In this document: piece by piece, positions 27,067 through 36,599 of the stretch
Layout: each line of letters opens with the position of its first letter
Position numbering within the stretch: the stretch's first letter is position 1
The notes under the pieces: model-generated
Seen by the model: the letters and a program-made list of their open reading frames with translations, nothing else
What the model was told of the DNA's origin: nothing
The model's database searches: none
Translations under genes and position numbers: made by a program
Origin: an uncultured Parabacteroides sp.
GTDB taxonomy: Bacteria; Bacteroidota; Bacteroidia; Bacteroidales; Tannerellaceae
Assembly: GCA_944325345.1 (NCBI GenBank)
Contig: CALUZV010000014.1
Coordinates: 29,281 to 93,280, forward strand
Length of the DNA stretch: 64,000 nucleotides
Direction of reading: 5' to 3'

Positions 27067-27085
27067 CCGAAATAAAATTCTCTAT

Positions 27086-28465
27086 ATGGCACTTCCTATC
27101 GAATTTGTTTCCCGCACCCGCTCCCTCTTGGGCAGCGAATACGCAGACTTCGAGCGCGCGCTCGAGGCCGAACCGCCGGTCAGCATCCGGCTCAATCCCC
27201 GCAAACCCGTCGCAGGACTTTTTCCCGATACCGAGCAAGTCCCGTGGTGCAGTTCAGGTCGTTACCTGCCAGCTCGCCCCTCGTTCACCCTCGATCCGCT
27301 CTTCCACGCCGGAGCTTACTACGTGCAGGAGGCCTCGTCGATGTTCCTCGAGCAGGCTGTCCGGCAATACGCCGGCGATTCGCCCCTCGTCTGCCTCGAC
27401 CTCTGCGCGGCACCGGGTGGAAAATCTACGCATCTCTGCTCGCTTCTGCCGGAAGGGAGTGTCGTGGTGAGCAACGAAGTCGTCCGCAGCCGGGCGAATA
27501 TCCTTTCCGAAAATATTGCCAAATGGGGCTATCCGGAGAGCATCGTAACGAATGCCGAGCCTCGCGAACTGGGCCGCTTCACCCATCTTTTCGACCTCAT
27601 CCTGACCGACGTCCCCTGCTCCGGCGAAGGCATGTTCCGCAAAGACCCGGCGAGCCGCGCCGAGTGGTCGCCCGCGAATGTCCGCCTCTGCGCCGAGCGG
27701 CAACGGCAAATCCTCTCGGACATCTGGGGCGCGCTGAAGCCCGGCGGCCTGCTGGTCTATAGCACCTGTACCTACAACACCGAGGAGGACGAGGACGCTA
27801 TACATTATATAATAGAGCAACTCGGGGCCGAGCCGCTCGTCATCCCGACCGACTCGGCGTGGCAGATAACCGGCAGCCTCCGGGATTCCCTTCCGGTCTA
27901 TCGTTTCCTTCCCCACAAAACGCGGGGCGAAGGCTTCTTCCTCGCCGCCCTCCGCAAGTCGGACGATGGCGACATTGCCTTTTCCCCGAAAAAAACGAAA
28001 GAGAAGCGGGCGAAGAAGACCGCCGTCCGTCCTTTCCCCCGCGACGTGGAATCGTACCTGACGGATGCCCGCCGCTTCGTCCCCTGCTGGACCGGGGCAG
28101 ACGGCACCATCTTGCGGATGCAGTCCGAGACCGTCGCCCGCCTCGCCACCCTCTTCAGCCAGCAATCCGTCCGTATCCTTTCGGCCGGCATCGAAATCGG
28201 TGAACAGAAAGGCAAAGACCTCATTCCCGCCGAGCCGCTTGCCCTGAGTACAGCTTTGAACCCCGCGCGATTCCCCGCCGTCGAGCTGGAGCGGGACGAG
28301 GCGATACGCTATCTGCGGAAAGAATCCCTCGTCTTGCCGGAAACGGTCGAGCGCGGTTTCATCCTCCTGACCTATCGGCAACAGCCCCTTGGTTTTGTCA
28401 AAAACTTGGGGAATCGGAGCAACAACCTCTATCCGGCGGAATGGAAAATCCGGATTAGTGGGTAG
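27086..28465 (+). CDS. RsmF-like rRNA (cytosine-C5)-methyltransferase
   Basis: 459 residues from the ATG at 27086 (the longer frame would run through the promoter boxes). NOL1/NOP2/Sun family: SAM motif CLDLCAAPGGKST, motif IV with catalytic-pair Cys in TDVPCSGEGMFR, motif VI Cys in VYSTCTYNTEEDE. A C-terminal RNA-binding region like RsmF/YebU follows (LGFVKNLGNRSNNLYP). It probably modifies 16S rRNA. The stop abuts the 41-bp array. Confidence 0.93.
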   Translation: MALPIEFVSRTRSLLGSEYADFERALEAEPPVSIRLNPRKPVAGLFPDTEQVPWCSSGRYLPARPSFTLDPLFHAGAYYVQEASSMFLEQAVRQYAGDSPLVCLDLCAAPGGKSTHLCSLLPEGSVVVSNEVVRSRANILSENIAKWGYPESIVTNAEPRELGRFTHLFDLILTDVPCSGEGMFRKDPASRAEWSPANVRLCAERQRQILSDIWGALKPGGLLVYSTCTYNTEEDEDAIHYIIEQLGAEPLVIPTDSAWQITGSLRDSLPVYRFLPHKTRGEGFFLAALRKSDDGDIAFSPKKTKEKRAKKTAVRPFPRDVESYLTDARRFVPCWTGADGTILRMQSETVARLATLFSQQSVRILSAGIEIGEQKGKDLIPAEPLALSTALNPARFPAVELERDEAIRYLRKESLVLPETVERGFILLTYRQQPLGFVKNLGNRSNNLYPAEWKIRISG

Positions 28466-28470
28466 CCGAC

Positions 28471-28810
28471 TTGCCGACGTGGTCGGGAAGCCGGAAAGTC
28501 GGGTTTCTTCCTTGCCGACGCGGTCGGGAGGCTAGAAAGTCGGGTTTCTTCTTTGCCGACGCGGTCGGGAAGCTGGAAAGTTGTGCATCTTCTTTGCCGA
28601 CGCGGTCGGGAAGGCGGATGCGCGTGCATCTTCTTTGCCGACGCGGTCGGGAAGCTGGAAAGTTGTGCATCTTCTTTGCCGACGCGGTCGGGAAGCTGGA
28701 AAGTTGTGCATCTTCTTTGCCGACGTGGTCGGGAAGCTGGATGCACGTGCATCTTCTTTCGCAGCGAGCTGGATGCGCGTGCATCTACCTTCGCAGCGTG
28801 GCTGGGAAAG
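28471..28810. repeat. 41-bp palindromic tandem array (8 units plus relics)
   Basis: TTGCCGACG starts at 28471, 28512, 28553, 28594, 28635, 28676 and 28717, and a diverged TTCGCAGCG at 28758, all exactly 41 bp apart; one more relic is at 28790. The dyad is CCGAC-GCG-GTCGG, with GTG centre in the outer copies. The linker AAGCTGGAAAGTTGTGCATC alternates with GGATGCGCGTGCATC. It lies between the rRNA methyltransferase stop and the propeller promoter. Confidence 0.95.
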
Positions 28811-28828
28811 AAGATGCAGAGCTGAAAG

Positions 28829-28859
28829 GTTGTTTTTCTCTGTCCTTTTGTCTATCTTG
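28829..28859 (+). promoter_or_regulatory. probable promoter of the beta-propeller gene
   Basis: -33-like GTTG (28829-28832), 20-bp spacer, -7-like TATCTTG (28853-28859), just downstream of the 41-bp array and 24 bp before the ATG. Confidence 0.5.
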
Positions 28860-28883
28860 CCCCCATTTTAAAAATATGTTGCC

Positions 28884-30017
28884 ATGAAGAATATCCATCT
28901 GTTTTTAACAGCCGTCCTCTGCGCGGCCAGTTCATGTTCTTCCCCGGAGAAAGGGGAACTGCTCGAAGTCGATTTATCCACATCTGCCCCGGAAAAGGAG
29001 GTGGTTTTGCAAGACATCAGTACGGTCAGCTATGTCGCCTTGGACGACAGCGTGGTCGTCCCCTCGCGCCCCCGTCTGGTAACGGATACGCGAATCGTCT
29101 ATGTCGATTCGGAGGGCAGCTTCCTGCTTTTCGGCAAAGACGGGAAGTATCTTAAGCAGTTCAACCACAAGGGGCAGGGACCGGGCGAGTACCCGATGGT
29201 GCGGCGCGTACTTTACGATGCGGCGGCGTCGTGGTTCTGGGTTTATTCGGGAAACAAACTGCTGGCCTATACGGAAGACGGCGAACTGCGGTCGGAACTC
29301 GCCTTGGACGAATCGCTGATGAACCTCTGGGAGTTGGTGGACTACGATGCCGGGCATTTCTTGGGAAACAGGATGAACAGCACGGAGCCTTATATCTTGA
29401 TATCGAAGGAAAACGGGGCGGTGGCCGATACGCTCGACTTGTCTATCCGGAAGTTTGTCGAGCCGTATATCAAGGTGGAAGATGGCGGGAATACCTTTGC
29501 TATCACGCCGGTCTTCTATCAGATAGTCCGCTTCGAGGATGGCTATCTGCTGACCAACTTAGGTTTGGATACCTGCTACGTGGCAGACCGGCTACAAGGC
29601 TTGCGGCCTTGTCTCCGCCGCTCGGAATCCGTGCATGGCGTTAAAGAGCCGACATTCCTGAATGCTTGGGTTGAGGCCGGCGGCTACTATTTTTATTCCA
29701 CAGTCGAGAAACGCTTTGCCCTGGAGACACAGGAGGGTTTCCCGCAGGAGTATTATTTAATGGAAAAGAATACGGGGAAAATCTATAAGCAGCATGTTGT
29801 CAATGAAGATATAGAAGGGCTGGACATTCGCTTAGACCCGGCGGTGATAGAGCGGACGCTGCACGCGGATGAAGGTGTCCTTGTCTTGCAGGCTGACGAA
29901 CTGCTGGAATATGCCGAGGAGGGAGCGATAAGGTCGGAGGCTCTTGCCCGTATCGTCGAATCGCTGGACGAGGATTCGAATCCGGTGCTGATGTTTCTCT
30001 CGTTCTCCGGGCAGTAA
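28884..30017 (+). CDS. 6-bladed beta-propeller lipoprotein
   Basis: 377 residues with lipoprotein signal ([12 protein letters not shown]). The segments [32 protein letters not shown] and later blades match the Bacteroidales 6-bladed beta-propeller (DUF4934-type) family, secreted proteins of unknown role often near transporters. Here there is no SusC/D partner. The next gene is mnmA, 68 bp away with its own promoter box. Confidence 0.85.
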   Translation: MKNIHLFLTAVLCAASSCSSPEKGELLEVDLSTSAPEKEVVLQDISTVSYVALDDSVVVPSRPRLVTDTRIVYVDSEGSFLLFGKDGKYLKQFNHKGQGPGEYPMVRRVLYDAAASWFWVYSGNKLLAYTEDGELRSELALDESLMNLWELVDYDAGHFLGNRMNSTEPYILISKENGAVADTLDLSIRKFVEPYIKVEDGGNTFAITPVFYQIVRFEDGYLLTNLGLDTCYVADRLQGLRPCLRRSESVHGVKEPTFLNAWVEAGGYYFYSTVEKRFALETQEGFPQEYYLMEKNTGKIYKQHVVNEDIEGLDIRLDPAVIERTLHADEGVLVLQADELLEYAEEGAIRSEALARIVESLDEDSNPVLMFLSFSGQ

Positions 30018-30054
30018 ACGTTCGTACTATCTTGCCACATTCCCACATTGTGCG

Positions 30055-30062
30055 TACCTTTG
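30055..30062 (+). promoter_or_regulatory. -7 box TACCTTTG for mnmA
   Basis: TACCTTTG followed by C, with CTTG 20 bp upstream (30031-30034); 23 bp before the ATG at 30086. Confidence 0.55.
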
Positions 30063-30085
30063 CCCGCTGGAAAAAGAAAAGACTT

Positions 30086-31162
30086 ATGGAAATAGCAGCA
30101 TTAGTATCGGGAGGGGTGGATAGCTCGGTCGTTGTCCACCTGCTGAAGGAGGCGGGCTATGACCCGACGATCTTCTACATCCGCATCGGGATGGAAGACA
30201 AGGACGGGTATATCGACTGCCCGGCGGAAGAAGATATCGAGATTACTTCGTATATCGCCAAGAAGTATGGCTGTCGCTTCGAGCAAGTCTCGTTGCACGA
30301 CGAGTATTGGGACAAGGTGGTGAGCTACACTATCGACTCGGTGAAGCGGGGCTTGACGCCGAACCCCGACATGATGTGCAACAAGTACATCAAGTTCGGT
30401 TGCTTCGAGGATAAGTGGGGCAAGGACTTCGACAAGATAGCGACCGGCCACTACGCCACGACTACCGAGATAGACGGCAAAGTGTGGCTCTCGACCGCCA
30501 AGGACCCGGTGAAGGATCAGACCGATTTCTTGGGGCAAATCACTCGCCTTCAAATCCGGAAACTGATGTTCCCCATCGGGCATCTGATGAAGAGCGAGGT
30601 TCGTGCCATCGCCGAGGCTCAGCGATTGCCAAGCGCCAAGCGCAAGGACAGTCAGGGCATCTGCTTCTTGGGAAAAATCAACTACAATGACTTTATCGAA
30701 CGTTACTTGGGCAAGCGCCCCGGCAAGATCATCGAACTGGAGACGGGGAAGGTGCTTGGCAAGCACAACGGCTATTGGTTTCACACCATCGGCCAGCGCA
30801 AGGGACTGGGCCTGAGCGGCGGGCCTTGGTTCGTCATCAAGAAGGACATCCATCGGAACATCATCTATGTCTCGAATGGTTACGACCCCGAGACGCAGTA
30901 TGGCCGAATCGTAAACCTCCACGGCTTCGACTTTATCACCGAAGACCCTTGGGGCGAGTTCGACGACCGGAAGGAGATTACCTTCAAAATCCGGCACACG
31001 CCGGAGTTCACCCACGGCTACATCCGGCGCATCGGCGACCTCTACCGCATAGAGAGCGACGACAAGATACAGGGCATTGCCCCGGGCCAATACGCCGTCG
31101 TCTATGATAAGGAGCACCATCTTTGCATGGGCAGTGGTATGATCATCGGAGAAGAAGAATAA
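30086..31162 (+). CDS. mnmA: tRNA-specific 2-thiouridylase
   Basis: 358 residues from the ATG at 30086; the longer frame runs through the promoter. MnmA thiolates U34 of tRNA-Lys, -Glu and -Gln. The ATP pyrophosphatase loop is SGGVDSS, the catalytic Cys is in [12 protein letters not shown], and the second Cys is in GICFLGK. The DPP III gene starts 14 bp downstream, so the two may share a transcript. Confidence 0.95.
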   Translation: MEIAALVSGGVDSSVVVHLLKEAGYDPTIFYIRIGMEDKDGYIDCPAEEDIEITSYIAKKYGCRFEQVSLHDEYWDKVVSYTIDSVKRGLTPNPDMMCNKYIKFGCFEDKWGKDFDKIATGHYATTTEIDGKVWLSTAKDPVKDQTDFLGQITRLQIRKLMFPIGHLMKSEVRAIAEAQRLPSAKRKDSQGICFLGKINYNDFIERYLGKRPGKIIELETGKVLGKHNGYWFHTIGQRKGLGLSGGPWFVIKKDIHRNIIYVSNGYDPETQYGRIVNLHGFDFITEDPWGEFDDRKEITFKIRHTPEFTHGYIRRIGDLYRIESDDKIQGIAPGQYAVVYDKEHHLCMGSGMIIGEEE

Positions 31163-31176
31163 TACATCAAAAAGAT

Positions 31177-33234
31177 ATGAAGCATATAATATTATCAGTT
31201 ATGACAGCAATAGGTATGACTGCTTGCAGCCACCAGCCGACCCCGAAGGCAGAGGGCGGCGAGACTTCCTTCAACTACGTAGTGGACCAGTTCGCAGACC
31301 TGCAGGTCCTCCGTTATCAGGTGCCCGGCTTCGAGGAGCTGAGCCTCCGGCAGAAGCAACTGCTTTACCACCTCTCCGAGGCGGCTTTGATGGGGCGCGA
31401 CATCCTGGCAGACCAGAACTGTCGCTATAACCTGCCTATCCGCCGCACGTTGGAAGCGGTGTACACTTCGTACAAGGGCAACCGGGAGGATGAGCAGTTC
31501 AAGGCTTTGGAGACATACCTCAAGAGGGTCTGGTTCTCCAACGGCATTCACCATCACTACGCTGAGGATAAGATTCTCCCTACGTTCTCGCAAGAGTTCT
31601 TTGCTGACTGCGTCCGACAGGTAGAGCCGGCGAAGCTCCCCCTCCGCGAAGGAGAGACCGTTGACCAGTTGCTCGCCGAGCTTTCTCCGGTCATCTTCGA
31701 CCCGACGGTCCTCTCGAAACGCACCGTCCAAAGCGGAGACGTGGACTTGATTCAGGCTTCGGCCAACAACTACTACGAGGGAGATTTGACGCAAGCCGAG
31801 GTGGACGCCTTCTACACCAAGATGAAGGCGGGTCAGGACACCCTTCGCCCCATCTCCTACGGACTGAACAGCCGGCTTGCGAAGGTCGATGGCCGGGTCT
31901 TCGAGAAGGTCTGGAAGGTAGGCGGACTTTATACGCAAGCCATAGAACGGATTGTCTCCGAGCTCCAGCAGGCGCTCCCCTTCGCGGAGAACGAGGCGCA
32001 AAAGGCCATCATAGAAAAGCTCATCGAATATTACCAGACGGGCGACCTCAAGACGTTCGATGCCTACTCGGTCCTCTGGGTAGAAGACACCGCCTCTGAC
32101 GTGGACTTCGTGAACGGCTTCATTGAAACCTACGGCGACCCACTCGGCCGCAAGGCAAGCTGGGAATCGACCGTCAACTTCATCAACAAGCGGGCGACGG
32201 AACGCACCCGCATCATCAGCTCGAACGCCCAATGGTTCGAGGATCATTCGCCCATAGACCCCCGCTTCCGCAAACCCGAGGTGAAGGGCGTGAGCGCCAA
32301 AGTCATCACAGTTGCCATGCTCGGTGGCGACTGCTATCCCGCGACTCCGATTGGCATCAACCTCCCGAACGCCGACTGGATTCGCCGCGACCACGGTTCC
32401 AAGTCCGTTACCATCGAGAATATCACCGAGGCTTACGACAAAGCCTCGCAAGGCAGCGGCCTCTCCAAGGAGTTCATGTGGAGCGAGAAGGAAATCGAAC
32501 AGTCGAAGAAGTATGGCTTTCAGACCGACAATCTGCATACGGACCTCCACGAATGCCTTGGGCACGGCTCCGGTCAGCTCCTCCCGGGTGTGGACCCCGA
32601 TGCCTTGGGCGCCTATAGCTCCACGCTGGAGGAAGCGCGCGCCGACCTCTTCGGACTTTACTACATGGCAGACCCGAAGATGGTCGAACTCGGCCTTCTC
32701 CCTTCGGCCGATGCCTACGAGACAGCTTACTACCATTATATGATGAACGGTTTGATGACCCAGCTTGTGCGCATCGAACCTGGGAAGAACGTGGAAGAGG
32801 CGCACATGCGTAACCGCCAACTGATAGCCCGCTGGGCGTATGAGCAAGGCCGAAGCGAGAACGTGGTCGAACTCAAACAGCGCGACGGGAAGACCTTCGT
32901 CGTCGTACATGACTACGCCCGTCTGCGCCAGCTCTTTGCCCGCCTCCTGGCCGAGGTGCAGCGCATCAAGAGCGAGGGTGATTTCGAGGCAGGCCGGAAG
33001 CTGGTCGAGGACTACGGCGTCAGGGTGGACTCCGCATTGCACGAGGAAGTGCTCGCCCGATACAAGAAGCTCAACCTCGCCCCCTACAAAGGTTTCGTCA
33101 ATCCACGCATGACGCTGGTGAAGGACGACGCGGGCGCGGTCATCGATGTCAGCTTAGACTATACCGAGGGCTATGCCGAGCAGATGCTTCGCTACAGCCG
33201 CGACTATTCGTTCCTCCCGTCGTACAACGAGTAA
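31177..33234 (+). CDS. dipeptidyl-peptidase III (M49), lipoprotein
   Basis: 685 residues from the ATG at 31177, chosen because it gives a lipoprotein signal (SVMTAIGMTACS). The M49 zinc motif is HECLGH at residues 458-463, with the third ligand in EEARAD about 50 residues later. Other M49 features are YPATPIGINLPN and the substrate-binding GFVNPRM near the end. It removes dipeptides from the N-terminus of peptides. The lipid anchor suggests a periplasmic or surface role. The HECLGH form (with Cys) is known from Bacteroides DPP III. Confidence 0.94.
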   Translation: MKHIILSVMTAIGMTACSHQPTPKAEGGETSFNYVVDQFADLQVLRYQVPGFEELSLRQKQLLYHLSEAALMGRDILADQNCRYNLPIRRTLEAVYTSYKGNREDEQFKALETYLKRVWFSNGIHHHYAEDKILPTFSQEFFADCVRQVEPAKLPLREGETVDQLLAELSPVIFDPTVLSKRTVQSGDVDLIQASANNYYEGDLTQAEVDAFYTKMKAGQDTLRPISYGLNSRLAKVDGRVFEKVWKVGGLYTQAIERIVSELQQALPFAENEAQKAIIEKLIEYYQTGDLKTFDAYSVLWVEDTASDVDFVNGFIETYGDPLGRKASWESTVNFINKRATERTRIISSNAQWFEDHSPIDPRFRKPEVKGVSAKVITVAMLGGDCYPATPIGINLPNADWIRRDHGSKSVTIENITEAYDKASQGSGLSKEFMWSEKEIEQSKKYGFQTDNLHTDLHECLGHGSGQLLPGVDPDALGAYSSTLEEARADLFGLYYMADPKMVELGLLPSADAYETAYYHYMMNGLMTQLVRIEPGKNVEEAHMRNRQLIARWAYEQGRSENVVELKQRDGKTFVVVHDYARLRQLFARLLAEVQRIKSEGDFEAGRKLVEDYGVRVDSALHEEVLARYKKLNLAPYKGFVNPRMTLVKDDAGAVIDVSLDYTEGYAEQMLRYSRDYSFLPSYNE

Positions 33235-33263
33235 ACGCACCGACGCGGGTTCTACCAAATGTT

Positions 33264-33493
33264 GGTAGCGATAACTACCGAGTGTCGGTAGCGGTAACTA
33301 CCGAAGGTTGGTAGCGGTAACTACCGAGAGTCGGTAGTGGTAAGGTCAGATGCCATTAGCTATATACCTAATGGGTCATTAGGTACTAACCTAACGGCTC
33401 ATTAGGTACTAACCTAACGATCCATTAGGTGGTAACCTAACGGGCCATTAGGTAGTAACCTAACGGGTCATTAGCTATACACCTAATGGCTCC
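33264..33493. repeat. 23-bp palindromic array with arm switch (10 units)
   Basis: Ten units start at 33264 and every 23 bp to 33471. Units 1-3 carry GGTAG-N6-CTACC. Unit 4 is a transition copy. Units 5-10 carry TTAGGT-N4-ACCTAA with ending CGGSYCA. In both types the dyad occupies unit positions 1-16 with the centre at 8.5, so the register passes unbroken from one palindrome to the other. It lies between DPP III and the AlkD-like gene. Confidence 0.94.
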
Positions 33494-33538
33494 CGTCCTT
33501 CCCGCTACTTGTTTTTTGGGCTTATAAGAAAAAGAAAA

Positions 33539-34243
33539 ATGACAAATACAGATGAACAAAACAGAGCCGAGGGCGTAGGCGAGGAGCTGCGCGCCATCCG
33601 GCAGCAACTGCGCTTAGCGATGAACGGTGTCGTAGCTACGAGCCTGAGGGAAAGCGGGATGAGGTATAAACTCATCTTCGGCGTCCCACTTCCGGAGCTG
33701 CGACGTATTGCGAGCAGTCATGCGCAGAGCGAAGCCTTGGCCGAGGCGATGTGGAGCGACGACGTGCGCGAACTGAAGCTCTTGGCCCCGATGCTCTTCC
33801 CACCTGCGGAGCTGACAGCGGAGAAGGCGGCGCGGTGGATAGCGGAGACGCCGTATCCCGAGGTCGCCGAACAACTCAGTGCCTCGTTGCTGAGCCTCGC
33901 TCCTTGCGGGGAAGACATCATCAGCGGGTGTCTCCGGGGAGAAATCGCGGGGCAATATGCTCGCGTCGCAGGATTTCTCACGGTCGCCAATCTATATATA
34001 AAAGGAAAAGAGCTGTCGCCCGCAGGCGAGGAGCTGTTTCTCGTCGAGGCGCGGCGGGAGATGGACGCCGGCGTCTCGGCAGAGCAAAGGGCAGCCCTGC
34101 TCGCGGTGAAGCGCTACGGGCGGGGAGCGGAAGAGAGACGGCGGCGCGTCGAGGAGCTTGTGGCGGACTATGCCGAGTGCGGGAGGGCGGAACAAGAGGA
34201 GTTCTATGCCGATATCCGCTTCGAGTTCGAGTATTACGGGTAA
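33539..34243 (+). CDS. AlkD-like DNA alkylation repair protein
   Basis: 234 residues from the ATG at 33539. Helical HEAT-like repeats resemble the AlkC/AlkD family (YKLIFGVPLPELRRIA, DDVRELKLLAPMLFP, YPEVAEQL). The family removes alkylated bases such as 3-methyladenine. I did not identify the catalytic Asp/Trp with certainty. Preceded by the 23-bp array; purA follows 120 bp later with its own promoter. Confidence 0.75.
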   Translation: MTNTDEQNRAEGVGEELRAIRQQLRLAMNGVVATSLRESGMRYKLIFGVPLPELRRIASSHAQSEALAEAMWSDDVRELKLLAPMLFPPAELTAEKAARWIAETPYPEVAEQLSASLLSLAPCGEDIISGCLRGEIAGQYARVAGFLTVANLYIKGKELSPAGEELFLVEARREMDAGVSAEQRAALLAVKRYGRGAEERRRRVEELVADYAECGRAEQEEFYADIRFEFEYYG

Positions 34244-34266
34244 AACGAAATAAAATGGGCGCGTTG

Positions 34267-34298
34267 CTTGGCGTATTCTTATAAATCCGTTACCTTTG
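34267..34298 (+). promoter_or_regulatory. promoter of purA
   Basis: -33-like CTTG (34267-34270), 20-bp spacer, TACCTTTG (34291-34298) followed by C. The leader is about 60 nt. Confidence 0.65.
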
Positions 34299-34363
34299 CG
34301 AGGTTTCTGTCGGCAAGCGGCAGATGGTAAACAAAGAATATTAACAGTCTATACATAGAAAAC

Positions 34364-35635
34364 ATGAAAGTAGATGTATTACTTGGATTGCAGTGGGGAG
34401 ACGAAGGCAAGGGAAAGGTAGTCGATGTCTTGACCCCGAAGTACGATGTAGTGGCTCGTTTCCAAGGAGGTCCGAATGCCGGACATACGTTGGAGTTCAA
34501 CGGCGAGAAGTATGTGTTGCGTTCCATCCCCTCCGGGATATTCCAGGGCGGAAAGGTGAACGTCATTGGGAACGGCGTGGTGCTTGACCCCGTCCTCTTC
34601 AAGGAGGAAGCAGAGGCTTTGGCGGCCAGCGGGCACGATATCACCAAGCAACTGTATATCTCGAAGAAGGCACACCTGATATTGCCTACACACCGCATCT
34701 TGGATGCTGCCTACGAAGCGGCAAAGGGAGCCGGAAAGATAGGGACGACCGGGAAAGGGATTGGGCCGACGTACACGGACAAGGTAAGCCGAAACGGGGT
34801 GCGTGTCGGAGACCTGCTGCGCGACTTCCCCTCCATCTATGCGGCGGCGAAGGGACGGCATGAGGCGATCCTTCGTTCCCTGAATTACGAATATGACATT
34901 ACCGAGTTGGAGGCAAAATGGTTCGAAGCTCTGGAATACTTGAAGCAGTTCAAGCTGATCGACAGCGAGCACTTTGTGAACAACCTGTTGAAGGAAGGCA
35001 AGAATGTCTTGGCTGAAGGGGCGCAGGGGACGATGCTGGATGTTGATTTCGGCTCATACCCGTTCGTTACTTCCTCTAACACGATATGCTCGGGCTGCTG
35101 CACAGGCTTAGGTGTCTCTCCCCGGAATATTGGCGAGGTTTATGGTATTTTCAAGGCCTATTGCACACGCGTCGGAAGCGGTCCGTTCCCGACAGAGCTG
35201 TTCGACGAAGTGGGCGACAAGATAGGGCAGCTGGGGCACGAGTTCGGAGCTGTAACGGGTCGTAAACGCCGCTGCGGTTGGATTGACCTGGTAGCGTTGA
35301 AATATGCCGTCATGCTTAACGGAGTCAGTCAGCTTATCATGATGAAGAGCGATGTCTTGGACTCATTTGATACGATAAAGGCGTGCGTGGCCTACGAGAT
35401 AGGGGGCAAAGAGGTAACCGAATTCCCGTACTCCATCGAGGACGACGTGAAGCCCATCTACGTCGAAATGCCCGGCTGGAAGACGGACATGACAAAGATG
35501 CAGAGCGAAGACGAATTCCCCGAGGAGTTCAATGCTTACCTAACATTCTTGGAAGAAGAACTGGGTGTGCCCATCAAGATTGTATCGGTTGGTCCGGATC
35601 GCGAGCAGACGATTATCCGTTATACGGAAGAGTAA
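34364..35635 (+). CDS. purA: adenylosuccinate synthase
   Basis: 423 residues. It converts IMP and aspartate with GTP to adenylosuccinate, first step to AMP. Signature GLQWGDEGKGK at the N-terminus, GPNAGHT, GTTGKGIGPTYTDKVSR, and the GTP-base motif near the end. Monocistronic, with its own promoter and a strong downstream hairpin. Confidence 0.97.
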   Translation: MKVDVLLGLQWGDEGKGKVVDVLTPKYDVVARFQGGPNAGHTLEFNGEKYVLRSIPSGIFQGGKVNVIGNGVVLDPVLFKEEAEALAASGHDITKQLYISKKAHLILPTHRILDAAYEAAKGAGKIGTTGKGIGPTYTDKVSRNGVRVGDLLRDFPSIYAAAKGRHEAILRSLNYEYDITELEAKWFEALEYLKQFKLIDSEHFVNNLLKEGKNVLAEGAQGTMLDVDFGSYPFVTSSNTICSGCCTGLGVSPRNIGEVYGIFKAYCTRVGSGPFPTELFDEVGDKIGQLGHEFGAVTGRKRRCGWIDLVALKYAVMLNGVSQLIMMKSDVLDSFDTIKACVAYEIGGKEVTEFPYSIEDDVKPIYVEMPGWKTDMTKMQSEDEFPEEFNAYLTFLEEELGVPIKIVSVGPDREQTIIRYTEE

Positions 35636-35725
35636 TTGTAAATGAAGGATGAGGGATGAAGGATGGCGGGCTGAAAGGCGCATCTTTCATTATCCGTCGT
35701 TCGTAATTCATATTTGATTGAGTGT

Positions 35726-35777
35726 AAAAATGGCAGAAGAATGACTTACCCGTCAGGGATTCTTCTGCCATTTTCTT
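35726..35777. terminator. strong hairpin after purA
   Basis: A 16-bp perfect stem AAAATGGCAGAAGAAT with complement and a T-rich tail. The preceding 35640-35715 holds degenerate GAAGGATGAGGGATGA low-complexity sequence. Confidence 0.85.
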
Positions 35778-35832
35778 TTTTGGCAAGATATTTGATATTC
35801 ATTTGATAAACTAATAATTAGATTTTATACGT

Positions 35833-36516
35833 ATGCTTTATTGGATTATATTCATCGGCATTGCCGTTTTGAGTTGGTTAGTATCTTCGCGTTTGCAGAA
35901 GAAGTTTGAACAGTATTCGGAGATTCCGATGCCGGCTGGCATGACTGGCCGCGACGTCGCTGAGAAGATGTTGCACGATAATGGAATCTATGACGTGCAG
36001 GTAACTTGTACGCCGGGACACTTGACAGACCATTACAACCCGCTGAACAAGACTGTCAACCTCAGCGAGAGTGTTTTTTATAGCAACAGTATCGCCGCTG
36101 CCGCTGTAGCTGCCCACGAGTGTGGACACGCGGTGCAGCACGCTACCGCTTATGCTCCGCTCCGGATGCGCTCGGCCTTGGTGCCCATCGTTAGCTTTGC
36201 TTCGAACATTATGATGTGGGTATTGCTGGGTGGTATGTTGCTTTTGCACACGTTCCCACAGTTGATGTTGTTCGGTATCATCCTTTTCGCTTCGACGACG
36301 GTGTTCAGTTTGATTACCTTGCCGGTCGAGATTAATGCGAGCCAGCGTGCTTTGGTTTGGTTGAACCGTTCGGGAGTTACGAATGTCTATACGCATGACA
36401 AGGCTGAGGATGCCCTCCGTTCTGCGGCTTATACCTACGTCGTGGCTGCCCTTGGCTCTCTGGCGAGCTTGTTCTATTATATCATGTTGTTCCTGGGCGC
36501 AAGTCGGGACGAGTAA
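35833..36516 (+). CDS. YugP-type zinc metallopeptidase, membrane protein
   Basis: 227 residues. N-terminal TM helix, zinc motif HECGHAVQH near residue 97, then two or three hydrophobic helices (IVSFASNIMMWVLLGGMLLL, LFGIILFASTTVFSLITL) and a C-terminal one. It matches the Zn_peptidase_2 family of membrane proteases with unknown substrates. Convergent with the S46 peptidase across a bidirectional terminator. Confidence 0.92.
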   Translation: MLYWIIFIGIAVLSWLVSSRLQKKFEQYSEIPMPAGMTGRDVAEKMLHDNGIYDVQVTCTPGHLTDHYNPLNKTVNLSESVFYSNSIAAAAVAAHECGHAVQHATAYAPLRMRSALVPIVSFASNIMMWVLLGGMLLLHTFPQLMLFGIILFASTTVFSLITLPVEINASQRALVWLNRSGVTNVYTHDKAEDALRSAAYTYVVAALGSLASLFYYIMLFLGASRDE

Positions 36517-36546
36517 AACGTTGCATAGTAGTTTCTTTTGATAAAT

Positions 36547-36596
36547 AAAAAGCTCCTGTTTCCACTGACAATCGGTTGGAAGCAGGAGCTTTCTTT
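36547..36596. terminator. bidirectional terminator
   Basis: AAAGCTCCTGTTTCCA pairs with TGGAAGCAGGAGCTTT, one mismatch, flanked by A- and T-runs, in a convergent gap. Confidence 0.88.
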
Positions 36597-36599
36597 TGC

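Noticed and set aside
28455..28887. Open frames on both strands through the 41-bp array
   Set aside because: They only translate repeat units in changing frames (41 is not a multiple of three) and lack start signals.
31195..33042. 615-codon frame antisense to DPP III
   Set aside because: Mirrors codon bias of the real gene; no recognisable domain and the sense strand has clear M49 motifs.
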